Positions 1 to 4,667 of a stretch of DNA of 5,820 nt are shown here, piece by piece. The notes beneath the pieces are model-generated. The model had not been told where the DNA came from, searched no databases, and was given only the letters and a program-made list of their open reading frames with translations. The translations under genes were made by a program, and so were the position numbers. How positions within the stretch are numbered: position 1 is the first letter of the stretch; every line of letters begins with the position of its first letter. Source of the stretch: an uncultured Labedella sp. (GTDB lineage Bacteria > Actinomycetota > Actinomycetes > Actinomycetales > Microbacteriaceae). Location of the stretch: contig CAKTZW010000142.1 of the NCBI GenBank assembly GCA_934636065.1, forward strand, positions 1 to 5,820, given 5' to 3'.

Positions 1-1
1 C

Positions 2-70
2 ATGGGGGTCGTCGACGAGTCGGAGATCGCCGCGAACGACCTGCTGCGCCGACGTCGGATGGTCGGCTGA
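2..70 (+). CDS. 3' end of an unidentified protein (partial)
   Basis: One frame is open from the left edge to a TGA at 68-70. It gives the C-terminal residues GVVDESEIAANDLLRRRRMVG, an acidic stretch followed by an arginine run, typical of a charged C-terminal tail. Third codon positions are mostly G or C, as in the real genes of the window. An ATG lies at 2-4, but it is more likely an internal methionine than a start because a 22-codon gene would be unusual. A hairpin follows shortly after the stop, which fits the end of a gene. I do not recognise the family from so few residues, and the call rests only on frame, codon use and context. Confidence 0.4.
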   Translation: MGVVDESEIAANDLLRRRRMVG

Positions 71-80
71 CCCCTCGGCT

Positions 81-102
81 CGCCGCCCTCGGGAGGGAGG
101 CG
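81..102 (+). terminator. Imperfect hairpin after the upstream gene, possible U-less terminator
   Basis: CGCCGCCCT at 81-89 pairs with AGGGAGGCG at 94-102, leaving one internal G.A mismatch and a four-base loop. The stem starts 10 bases after the TGA at 68-70. There is no T run behind it, so it is not a classical intrinsic terminator. GC-rich actinobacteria often end transcripts at such bare hairpins, which is why I list it. The rest of 71-160 carries only the possible tRNA promoter. Confidence 0.35.
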
Positions 103-140
103 CCGGGCGCGGGGACGGTCCGAACGCCCTCTCCGGTCGT

Positions 141-148
141 GATAGTGT
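141..148 (+). promoter_or_regulatory. Possible -10 element of the tRNA-Ala promoter
   Basis: GATAGTGT contains two overlapping weak matches to the sigma-70 -10 box: GATAGT at 141-146 and TAGTGT at 143-148. It lies 12-20 bases before the mature tRNA 5' end at 161, so a transcript starting near 153-155 would carry a short 5' leader for RNase P to remove. No convincing -35 box is seen at 17 bp spacing. It is also the only AT-containing stretch in an otherwise GC-rich gap. Confidence 0.35.
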
Positions 149-160
149 CTTAAGGCACTC

Positions 161-233
161 GGGCCTATGGCGCAGTTGGTAGCGCGCTTCGTTCGCAATG
201 AAGAGGTCGGGGGTTCGAATCCCCCTAGGTCCA
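161..233 (+). tRNA. tRNA-Ala, anticodon CGC
   Basis: A complete 73-base cloverleaf can be drawn. The acceptor stem is GGGCCTA (161-167) with TAGGTCC (226-232), with one G-U pair. The D stem is GCGC/GCGC around AGTTGGTA. The anticodon stem is CTTCG/TGAAG and its 7-base loop TTCGCAA places CGC at 194-196, reading the alanine codon GCG. The T arm is GGGGG-TTCGAAT-CCCCC and the discriminator base is A233. The next bases are CTG, so the CCA tail is not encoded and must be added after transcription. GCG is frequent in the genes of this window, so a dedicated CGC isoacceptor makes sense. No direct repeat of the 3' end is seen nearby, so there is no sign that this tRNA serves as an integration site here. 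Confidence 0.97.
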
Positions 234-236
234 CTG

Positions 237-273
237 AAAGCCCCGCTCACGCCGTCGCGTGGCGGGGCTTTTC
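237..273 (+). terminator. Intrinsic terminator of tRNA-Ala, probably bidirectional
   Basis: AAAGCCCCGC at 237-246 pairs perfectly with GCGGGGCTTT at 262-271. The stem continues inside as CACG (248-251) with CGTG (258-261), with only T247 bulged and a six-base loop. A TTTT run at 269-272 ends the structure, so this is a textbook Rho-independent terminator three bases after the tRNA. Read from the other strand it also ends in a T run (TTT), so it can serve the convergent minus-strand gene whose stop is at 318-320. Confidence 0.9.
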
Positions 274-285
274 TGATGGTGTGCC

Positions 286-319
286 GTGCTCGCCGTGCGG
301 TGCTCGCCGTGCGGTGCTC
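286..319. repeat. 14-bp tandem repeat, two copies plus a partial third
   Basis: GTGCTCGCCGTGCG occurs at 286-299 and again, identical, at 300-313. A truncated third copy, GTGCTC, is at 314-319. The array lies between the bidirectional terminator and the stop codon of the minus-strand unknown gene, and its last two bases overlap that TGA. It is probably a replication-slippage product in a non-coding spacer, and no function is evident. Confidence 0.7.
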
Positions 320-665
320 AGCGGGGCGGGTCCTCGCCGCGCCGCTCGCGGCGGCGCAAAGCAATGAGGCGGCCGTCGTGGCGTCGCGCTCGGCACTCGT
401 CCGCGAAGGTCGTCGCCGCGTCGACATCGGCGGCGAAGCGGTCGTACTCCGCGCGGCTGAGGCGGAAGCGGTCGACGTCCCTTGCGGCGGGACCGCCCCT
501 CGGAATGGCGAGATAGTGCGTCTTCCGACGGGTCTCGAGGCCGAGCGCGAATCCCCGATCCGTGGCGACGAGAGTATCGGCGAAGACGCGTCGACGTCGG
601 TCGGCGAAGACCGGCACGGCGTCGAGGGCGATGATCGCGGCGTTCAGGAGGACGTCGATGATCAC
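318..665 (-). CDS. Protein of unknown function, 115 residues
   Basis: I do not recognise the family. The GTG start at 665-663 has GGAGGG at 679-674 (read on the minus strand) with an 8-base spacer, a very good ribosome site. Third codon positions are almost all G or C, unlike the overlapping frames, so this is a real gene. The N-terminal 20 residues are hydrophobic (IIDVLLNAAIIALDAV) but contain two aspartates and are not a clear membrane segment. The middle carries a tryptophan-free segment, RGFALGLETRRKTHYLAIPR (about 37-56), then an acidic, helix-like part (about 62-92). The C-terminus is very basic (residues 92-115). It appears soluble and small, perhaps nucleic-acid binding, but that is only a guess from charge. 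It is divergent from the acyltransferase gene and convergent with the tRNA. A candidate leaderless leader ORF overlaps its start. Confidence 0.75.
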   Translation of the reverse strand: MIIDVLLNAAIIALDAVPVFADRRRRVFADTLVATDRGFALGLETRRKTHYLAIPRGGPAARDVDRFRLSRAEYDRFAADVDAATTFADECRARRHDGRLIALRRRERRGEDPPR

Positions 666-691
666 GCGTCACGCCCTCCGTCTCGCGTCAT
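662..691 (-). CDS. Putative leaderless 9-residue leader ORF (MTRDGGRDA)
   Basis: Read on the minus strand, ATG at 691-689 opens a frame of nine codons ending with TGA at 664-662. The last bases form GTGA with the GTG start of the 115-residue gene. The ATG lies exactly 6 bases after a TATCGT hexamer, the usual geometry of actinobacterial leaderless mRNAs. The leader ORF also contains the GGAGGG ribosome site of the downstream gene, so ribosomes translating it would cover, then reach, the main start. Translation is inferred. The ORF is too short for coding statistics and may be a chance frame. Confidence 0.4.
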   Translation of the reverse strand: MTRDGGRDA

Positions 692-697
692 GTTCAC

Positions 698-703
698 ACG
701 ATA
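698..703 (-). promoter_or_regulatory. Candidate -10 box for the 115-residue gene
   Basis: On the minus strand TATCGT matches the TATAAT consensus at four of six positions, including the key T1, A2 and T6. Six bases (GTGAAC) separate it from an ATG, so transcription would start on or next to that A. No good -35 box is seen at 16-18 bp upstream, where the DNA is GC-rich, which is common for actinobacterial promoters. Confidence 0.5.
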
Positions 704-802
704 GCGGCGGGTCGCCGCGACCGGCTGACCGCCGCAGAGCGTCCGTCGGCGTCCCGCAGCGCGACGCCGACGATTGCCCGTTCACCCGTCGTTTCCGTCC
801 AG

Positions 803-816
803 GGTGCACCATGGTG
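803..816. promoter_or_regulatory. Overlapping palindromes just before the acyltransferase start
   Basis: GGTGCACC (803-810) and CACCATGGTG (807-816) are both perfect palindromes sharing CACC, ending two bases before the ATG at 819. Such dyads can be sites for dimeric regulators, but chance is possible in GC-rich DNA. The hexamer CACCAT (807-812) lies 6 bases before the ATG, the distance expected of a -10 box for a leaderless mRNA, but it matches the consensus poorly. No good ribosome site precedes the ATG: AGGG at 801-804 is 14 bases away. Confidence 0.2.
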
Positions 817-818
817 GG

Positions 819-2903
819 ATGACGAGCATCAGGGAACGTCGAGACGAGACGGAGCGCGTCCCTGCACCGGTGGCTCGCCGACCGTTCCGCTCCGACATCC
901 AGGGACTGCGCGCGATCGCGGTCGGGGTCGTCGTGCTCGATCACGCGGGTGCTCCGTTCACCGGCGGCGGCTTCATCGGCGTCGACGTGTTCTTCGTCAT
1001 CTCCGGCTTCCTCATCAGTGGTCACCTGCTCGAGGGTCTCGATCGCACGGGCCGCATCGACCTGCCCCGGTTCTACGCGGCGCGGGCGCGACGGATCCTC
1101 CCGGCCGCGCTCGTCACGATCGTCCTCACCGCCCTCGTGAGCTTCGTTGTGGTGTCGCCGCTCCGCGTCATCGACATCGTGTACGACGCTGTGGCGTCGG
1201 CCCTCTACGTGCCGAACCTCCTGTTCGCGGTGCGCCGGACCGACTACCTGGCGGGAACGGCGCCCTCGCCCTTCCAACACTTCTGGTCCCTCGGCGTGGA
1301 GGAGCAGTTCTACATCGTGTGGCCGGTGCTGCTCCTCGCCGCCTTCGCGATCGGCCGACGGTCGCGCACCGTCGTGCTCCTCGTCGTCGCGGCCGTGACG
1401 GTGGCCTCCGTCACGGCGAGCGTGCTCACGACGGCGGACGCCGAGTCGCTCGCCTTCTTCTCCCCGCACACGCGGGCGTGGGAATTCGGCGTGGGCGCGC
1501 TCGTCGCGGGCCTCGCACCGGTGCTCGCGCGCATGCCCGTCGTCGCCGCCCGGGCCGTCGGCTGGCTGGGACTCGCGCTCATCGTCGGCGCGACGGTCGG
1601 CTACACCGCCGAACTCGCCTACCCCGGCGCCTTCGCGCTCCTCCCCGTGGCCGGTGCCGCCCTCGTGATTATCGCGGGCGGCGTCACGACCGCCGCGGGC
1701 GGCTCCGACGTGTCGGCGGACGCTGCGGACCGCCAGGGAGTGGCGCGTCTCCTCGCGCTGCGTCCCCTGCAGTTCTTCGGCGCGATCTCCTACTCCCTCT
1801 ATCTCGTGCACTGGCCGATCCTGGTCCTCGCCCACGAGCACCTCGGCCTCGACCGGCCCCTCGCCCTGCCCATCTCGCTCGCCCTCGCGGCCGCGTCCGT
1901 CCCCCTCGCCTGGCTCCTCCACCGGCTGGTGGAGAACCCCGTCCGTCACTGGCGGGCGCCGACCCGAACCACCCTCGCCGCCGCGACCGTGACGACTCTC
2001 GTTCTCGTCGCGGGCCTCGTGGGCAGCAGCGCGGCCGCTGCACGCCTCCCGCTCACGTCTCCGCACACGGTGCCCGAGCGCCCCGCGGCGGAGCTCCCCC
2101 CCGGCACGCCTTTCGTCCCGGCGAATCTGCAGCCCGCTCTCGACGCGGCCATCGCCGACACGGGTGCCGTCTACACGGACGGCTGCCAGCAGAACATGCG
2201 GGAGTCGGCGGTGCTGACGTGCTCCTTCGGCGACCAAGAGGCCGCGCGCACCATCGCGCTGTTCGGCGACTCGCACGCCGGCCGCTGGTTCCCGGCACTC
2301 GACGGCGCCGCGGCGGCGCTCGGGTACCGGCTCGACACCTACACGAAGTCGGGATGCCGCACCGAGGAGACGTCCGCCGCCTGGGCGTCATCGAAGAACG
2401 CGTCCTGCTCGCGGTGGCGGGAAGCCGTGGTGACGACGTTCCGGGAGAACCCGCCCGACGTCATCGTCCTCGCCAACCACCTCGGCCCGTCGCCGGGCAA
2501 GGACCCGTCGGTGCAGCGCGACGACTGGATCGACGGCCTCTCGAAGCTCTACGACCGGCTTCCCGCATCGAGCCGAATCGTCACGCTCGCCGACACGCCG
2601 GAGTTCGCGAGCTCACCCGTCCTCTGCCTGTCGTCCCACCTGGAGGAGGCCGACGAGTGCGCGCTGCCGCGCTCGGAGGCGCTCAATCCGGCGATCCGGG
2701 AAGCGCAACGGCACGTGGCCGACGAGCGCGGCGGGCTCGTCGTCGACCTCACCGACTACGTTTGCAACGTGACATCGTGCCCCGCCGTCATCGGCTCGAC
2801 TCTCGTCTACTCGGACGAGCACCACATGACCGCGACCTTCTCCCGTACCTTGACGGCGGTGCTCCAGGAGAGACTCGCCCCGCACCTCGGGCCACGCGGA
2901 TGA
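819..2903 (+). CDS. Membrane O-acyltransferase (acyltransferase-3 family) with C-terminal SGNH domain
   Basis: This 694-residue protein is an OafA/OatA-type enzyme that moves an acyl group, usually acetyl, across the membrane onto a cell-surface glycan. Residues about 25-405 form the acyltransferase-3 domain with some ten membrane helices. Its hallmarks are R31-X10-H42 (the likely catalytic pair), FFVISGFLISG (58-68), RFYAARARRILPA (84-96), FWSLGVEEQFYIVWP (155-169) and SLYLVHWP (326-333). After a proline-rich linker (about 410-435), residues 450-690 form an extracytoplasmic SGNH domain: GDSHA with S485, N553 in LANHL, and D666/H669 in SDEHHM. Length is typical of the fused family. The outer domain has eight cysteines (456, 468, 513, 530, 603, 614, 649, 654), suggesting disulfides. 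I chose ATG 819; an upstream TTG at 774 adds 15 unconserved residues without a ribosome site. The stop overlaps an ATG (ATGA, 2900-2903), linking it to the esterase gene. The acceptor (peptidoglycan, polysaccharide or glycolipid) cannot be told from sequence. Confidence 0.93.
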   Translation: MTSIRERRDETERVPAPVARRPFRSDIQGLRAIAVGVVVLDHAGAPFTGGGFIGVDVFFVISGFLISGHLLEGLDRTGRIDLPRFYAARARRILPAALVTIVLTALVSFVVVSPLRVIDIVYDAVASALYVPNLLFAVRRTDYLAGTAPSPFQHFWSLGVEEQFYIVWPVLLLAAFAIGRRSRTVVLLVVAAVTVASVTASVLTTADAESLAFFSPHTRAWEFGVGALVAGLAPVLARMPVVAARAVGWLGLALIVGATVGYTAELAYPGAFALLPVAGAALVIIAGGVTTAAGGSDVSADAADRQGVARLLALRPLQFFGAISYSLYLVHWPILVLAHEHLGLDRPLALPISLALAAASVPLAWLLHRLVENPVRHWRAPTRTTLAAATVTTLVLVAGLVGSSAAAARLPLTSPHTVPERPAAELPPGTPFVPANLQPALDAAIADTGAVYTDGCQQNMRESAVLTCSFGDQEAARTIALFGDSHAGRWFPALDGAAAALGYRLDTYTKSGCRTEETSAAWASSKNASCSRWREAVVTTFRENPPDVIVLANHLGPSPGKDPSVQRDDWIDGLSKLYDRLPASSRIVTLADTPEFASSPVLCLSSHLEEADECALPRSEALNPAIREAQRHVADERGGLVVDLTDYVCNVTSCPAVIGSTLVYSDEHHMTATFSRTLTAVLQERLAPHLGPRG

Positions 2904-2953
2904 ACGGGCTGCGCGGACGAACGGGCACGCGGATGAACGGGCTGTGCCGATGA
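2900..2953 (+). CDS. Putative 17-residue coupling ORF inside the repeat array
   Basis: ATG at 2900-2902 overlaps the acyltransferase TGA as ATGA. The frame runs MNGLRGRTGTRMNGLCR and ends with TGA at 2951-2953. It repeats the motif MNGL at its start and at residue 12, because it spans repeat units 1 to 3. Its stop again forms ATGA with the next ATG at 2950. It resembles the esterase N-terminus (MKGLRARG), so it may be a decayed duplicate of that start. Whether it is translated is inference from the overlaps only. Confidence 0.35.
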   Translation: MNGLRGRTGTRMNGLCR

Positions 2954-2970
2954 ACGGCCCACGCGGATGA
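2950..2970 (+). CDS. Putative 6-residue coupling ORF (MNGPRG)
   Basis: ATG at 2950-2952 overlaps the preceding stop. Six codons follow and TGA at 2968-2970 overlaps the esterase ATG at 2967-2969, giving a third ATGA. Because the repeat unit is 17 bp, the TGA of each next ATGA falls exactly 18 bases after the previous ATG and is therefore in frame. It is probably a relay for reinitiating ribosomes, if translated at all, rather than a source of a functional peptide. Confidence 0.3.
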   Translation: MNGPRG

Positions 2971-3911
2971 AGGGGCTGCGCGCGCGGGGGCCTCGGGCCG
3001 CCGCGGTCCTGGCGGTGCTGACGGCGCTCGCGGCGTGCGCCTCGCCACCGCCCCGCGCCGTGGGTCCGGTGCCCCCGTCGACGGCGCATCCGGGGGTGCG
3101 CGTCATCGAGGACGTGGACTTCGGCGCTCCGGATGGGATCCGCCTCGATGTCTGCCTTCCGTCCGATCCGGTCTCCGCCGTCGACGGCGGCTCGAAGGCG
3201 GCCGGTCCCGGCGGGAGAGCCGCGATCCTCTCGGTGCACGGCGGCGGCTGGCAGAAGGGCGACAAGGCGTACCGGCCGTGGCGCGAGGTGTGCTCGTGGC
3301 TCGCGAGCGAGGGGTTCGTGGTGTTCCAGCCGAACTACAGACTCGCGCCGGAGCACCCGTTCCCGGCGGCGGCGGAGGACCTCCGGACAGCGACCGCATG
3401 GATCAGGGAGGACGCGCAGGTCGAGCGGTTCGGCCACGATCCGAGCCGGCTCGGTGCGTTCGGCGACTCGGCCGGCGGAAACCTCGTCTCGCTCCTCGGC
3501 ACGAGCGGGGAGGGGACGACGAACAGGGGGATGCGGATCGACGCCGTCGTCGAGCTGAGCGCGCCGATCGATCTGACCCGCGAGGGCATCGCGCTCGGCG
3601 ACCTCGACGTCGATTTCCAACGGGTGCAGCTGGACTATCTCGGCTGCGACTCCTACGAGGCGTGCGCGATCGCGCGCGAGGCGTCGCCCAATCTCGCTGT
3701 CGACGCGAGCGATCCGCCGTTCTTCATCGCCCACTCGACGGACGAGCTCATCCCGATCGAGCAGGCGGAGGACTTCGTCGCCCGCCTGGAGGCGGTCGGG
3801 GTGCCGGTCACGTACGTGCCGGTCGAGGGGAGCGACCACGCCCTCGCCATCCTCGACGATGCGCTGCGCGATCGCATCGCGGGCTGGCTGCGATCGGAAC
3901 TGTCCGACTGA
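2967..3911 (+). CDS. Predicted lipoprotein alpha/beta-hydrolase, HSL-type esterase
   Basis: This 314-residue protein is a carboxyl-ester hydrolase of the hormone-sensitive-lipase-like group. The N-terminus is a lipoprotein signal: basic residues (K2, R5, R7, R10), a hydrophobic core (11-20) and lipobox LAAC with lipidated C24, so it should sit on the outer face of the membrane. A proline-rich linker (26-43) follows. Catalytic motifs are the oxyanion-hole HGGGW (91-95), the family sequence NYRLAPEHPFPA (123-134), nucleophile elbow GDSAGG with S168 (166-171), acid D259 in HSTDE, and histidine H291 in GSDHA. All triad members are present and the length is normal. Natural substrate unknown. The start at 2967 is chosen because it places the signal peptide correctly and no other ATG is in frame. 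It lacks a strong ribosome site, consistent with coupling to the upstream acyltransferase through ATGA overlaps. The pairing suggests acylation and deacylation of the same surface polymer, which is inference. Confidence 0.9.
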   Translation: MKGLRARGPRAAAVLAVLTALAACASPPPRAVGPVPPSTAHPGVRVIEDVDFGAPDGIRLDVCLPSDPVSAVDGGSKAAGPGGRAAILSVHGGGWQKGDKAYRPWREVCSWLASEGFVVFQPNYRLAPEHPFPAAAEDLRTATAWIREDAQVERFGHDPSRLGAFGDSAGGNLVSLLGTSGEGTTNRGMRIDAVVELSAPIDLTREGIALGDLDVDFQRVQLDYLGCDSYEACAIAREASPNLAVDASDPPFFIAHSTDELIPIEQAEDFVARLEAVGVPVTYVPVEGSDHALAILDDALRDRIAGWLRSELSD

Positions 3912-3914
3912 GCT

Positions 3915-3930
3915 CCCACGCGGAAGTGGG
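3915..3930 (+). other. Small hairpin just after the esterase stop codon
   Basis: CCCAC (3915-3919) pairs with GTGGG (3926-3930) around a six-base loop, three bases after the TGA at 3909-3911. No T run follows, so it is a weak candidate for a transcript end or 3'-end stabilising hairpin. The position between the operon and the promoter of the next gene is its main support. Confidence 0.25.
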
Positions 3931-3940
3931 GTCCGGTGCA

Positions 3941-3969
3941 TTGCCGGGTTCTGTGGCGCGTGGCATGGT
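3941..3969 (+). promoter_or_regulatory. Candidate promoter of the GyrI-like gene
   Basis: TTGCCG (3941-3946) resembles the -35 box at four of six positions. After exactly 17 bp comes CATGGT (3964-3969), which keeps A2, T3 and T6 of the -10 consensus but has C in place of T1. Six bases later is the ATG at 3976, so a transcript starting there would be leaderless. Spacing is ideal but the -10 box is imperfect. Confidence 0.4.
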
Positions 3970-3975
3970 GTGGGC

Positions 3976-4011
3976 ATGACGCTCGAGACTCACGCGGCGA
4001 GGAAACGGTGA
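3976..4011 (+). CDS. Putative leaderless 11-residue leader ORF (MTLETHAARKR)
   Basis: ATG at 3976, 6 bases after the candidate -10 box, opens eleven codons ending with TGA at 4009-4011. That stop overlaps the GTG at 4008-4010 as GTGA. The leader ORF contains the GAGG ribosome site (3999-4002) of the main gene, as does the leader ORF of the 115-residue minus-strand gene. The peptide ends in a basic run but shows no codon bias typical of amino-acid attenuators. Expression is inferred, not shown. Confidence 0.4.
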   Translation: MTLETHAARKR

Positions 4012-4631
4012 CCCGGATGGCCGTCGACCTCAAGAAGGAGCTGCCCGACTACTCCGCGACGAGCGGCCGATTCGACGTCGTCGAGGTGCCGCCGCGCCGC
4101 TATCTCATGGTCGACGGCCACGGGGACCCGAACACGTCGCCGCTGTACGCCGACGCGCTCACGGCCGTCTATCCGGTCGCCTACGCCGTGAAGTTCGCCG
4201 CGAGGCGCGAGCTGGGGCTCGATCACGTCGTCATGCCGCTCGAGGCGCTCTGGTGGGCGGACGATCCCGCGGTGTTCACGACCCGTCGCGACAAGGCGCT
4301 GTGGAGCTGGACGGTGATGATCCTCGTGCCGGAGCCGGTCACCGCGGAGATCGTCGAGACGGCGATCGACGACGTCCGGCGGAAGAAGGCGCCCGCCCGC
4401 ATCGACGAGGTGCGGCTCGACGCCCTCGACGAGGGGACCTGCGTCCAGACCCTCCACATCGGACCGTACGACGCTGAGGGGGAGGTCCTCGCCGAGCTGC
4501 ACGATCGGTTCCTGCCCGAGCACGGCCGGCGACCACGCGGACGGCACCACGAGATCTACCTGAGCGACGCCCGGCGCGCGGCGCCGGCGACGCTCCGGAC
4601 GATCCTCCGTCAACCGATCGAGCCCGCGTGA
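4008..4631 (+). CDS. GyrI-like small-molecule-binding-domain protein (COG4832 type)
   Basis: This 207-residue cytoplasmic protein belongs to the stand-alone GyrI-like proteins, related to the effector-binding half of MerR-type regulators such as BmrR/SAV and to E. coli GyrI/SbmC. It carries no DNA-binding domain. Family signatures are DLKKELPDYS (6-15), YLMVDGHGDPNTSP (32-45), PLEALWW (77-83), LHIGPYDAEGE (149-159) and the C-terminal HHEIYLSDARR (180-190) with ILRQP near the end. Members bind hydrophobic or cationic small molecules, and some are reported to hydrolyse cyclopropanoid electrophiles; the ligand here is unknown. Start choice: GTG 4008 has GAGG five bases upstream and overlaps the leader stop, while ATG 4017 (204 residues) is 14 bases from that site but also fits the family's usual N-terminus. 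It is convergent with the flavoenzyme gene, with 36 bp between the stops. Confidence 0.85.
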   Translation: MTRMAVDLKKELPDYSATSGRFDVVEVPPRRYLMVDGHGDPNTSPLYADALTAVYPVAYAVKFAARRELGLDHVVMPLEALWWADDPAVFTTRRDKALWSWTVMILVPEPVTAEIVETAIDDVRRKKAPARIDEVRLDALDEGTCVQTLHIGPYDAEGEVLAELHDRFLPEHGRRPRGRHHEIYLSDARRAAPATLRTILRQPIEPA

Positions 4632-4661
4632 CCCCGGTGCGCGGGGAGGAGCGGTCCGCTC
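4632..4661. terminator. Two small hairpins between convergent genes
   Basis: The 36-bp gap between the two stop codons is almost all inverted repeat. CCCCG (4632-4636) pairs with CGGGG (4642-4646) around five bases. Then GAGCGG (4649-4654) and CCGCTC (4656-4661) form a perfect dyad around T4655. Both can fold from either strand and neither has a T run. They may end transcription of both genes without a U tract, as is common in actinobacteria. Confidence 0.35.
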
Positions 4662-4667
4662 GCTGCG

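Larger units (their letters stand above)
2898..2981 (+). repeat. 17-bp tandem repeat spanning the acyltransferase/esterase junction
   Basis: Five units follow one another without gaps at 2898-2914, 2915-2930, 2931-2947, 2948-2964 and 2965-2981. The consensus is GGATGAACGGGCTGCGC, and only the second unit is 16 bp. The first unit holds the stop codon of the acyltransferase gene and the last holds the start codon of the esterase gene. Four of the five contain ATGA; the second has ACGA. Longer identity (19 bp, CACGCGGATGAACGGGCTG) is seen at 2893-2911 and 2926-2944. Each unit resembles the esterase's own first codons (ATGAAGGGGCTGCGC), suggesting serial duplication of that start region. Confidence 0.88.

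Noticed and set aside
161..233. tRNA-Ala as an integration site for a mobile element
   Set aside because: No second copy of the tRNA 3' end, no integrase and no composition shift are seen in the window.
247..672. Minus-strand 141-codon ORF overlapping the 115-residue gene
   Set aside because: An arginine- and proline-rich out-of-frame shadow. The 115-residue frame has the codon bias, and the GGAGGG site is well spaced only for its GTG.
167..704. Two plus-strand ORFs starting inside the tRNA gene (66 and 168 codons)
   Set aside because: They translate the tRNA itself (the familiar spurious SGVRIPLGPL string) and then the antisense of the 115-residue gene. No ribosome site or family match.
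669..2276. 535-codon ORF antisense to the acyltransferase gene
   Set aside because: Low-complexity Arg/Glu/Gly/His composition typical of antisense frames in GC-rich coding DNA, and the sense protein has complete family motifs.
1319..2953. 544-codon plus-strand ORF in the second frame of the acyltransferase
   Set aside because: An arginine/proline-rich frame shadow. Only its last 17 codons (2900-2953) are discussed, as a separate short ORF in the repeat array.
2898..2981. The repeat array as a CRISPR
   Set aside because: The units are directly contiguous, 16-17 bp, with no spacers and no cas genes.
2613..3977. 454-codon ORF antisense to the esterase gene
   Set aside because: Its composition is that of an antisense shadow, it crosses the repeat array, and it conflicts with a well-supported sense lipoprotein.
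3936..4008. Upstream extension of the GyrI-like protein to a start at 3936
   Set aside because: The added residues (HCRVLWRVAWCGHDARD...) do not resemble the family, no ribosome site precedes 3936, and the stretch overlaps the candidate promoter.
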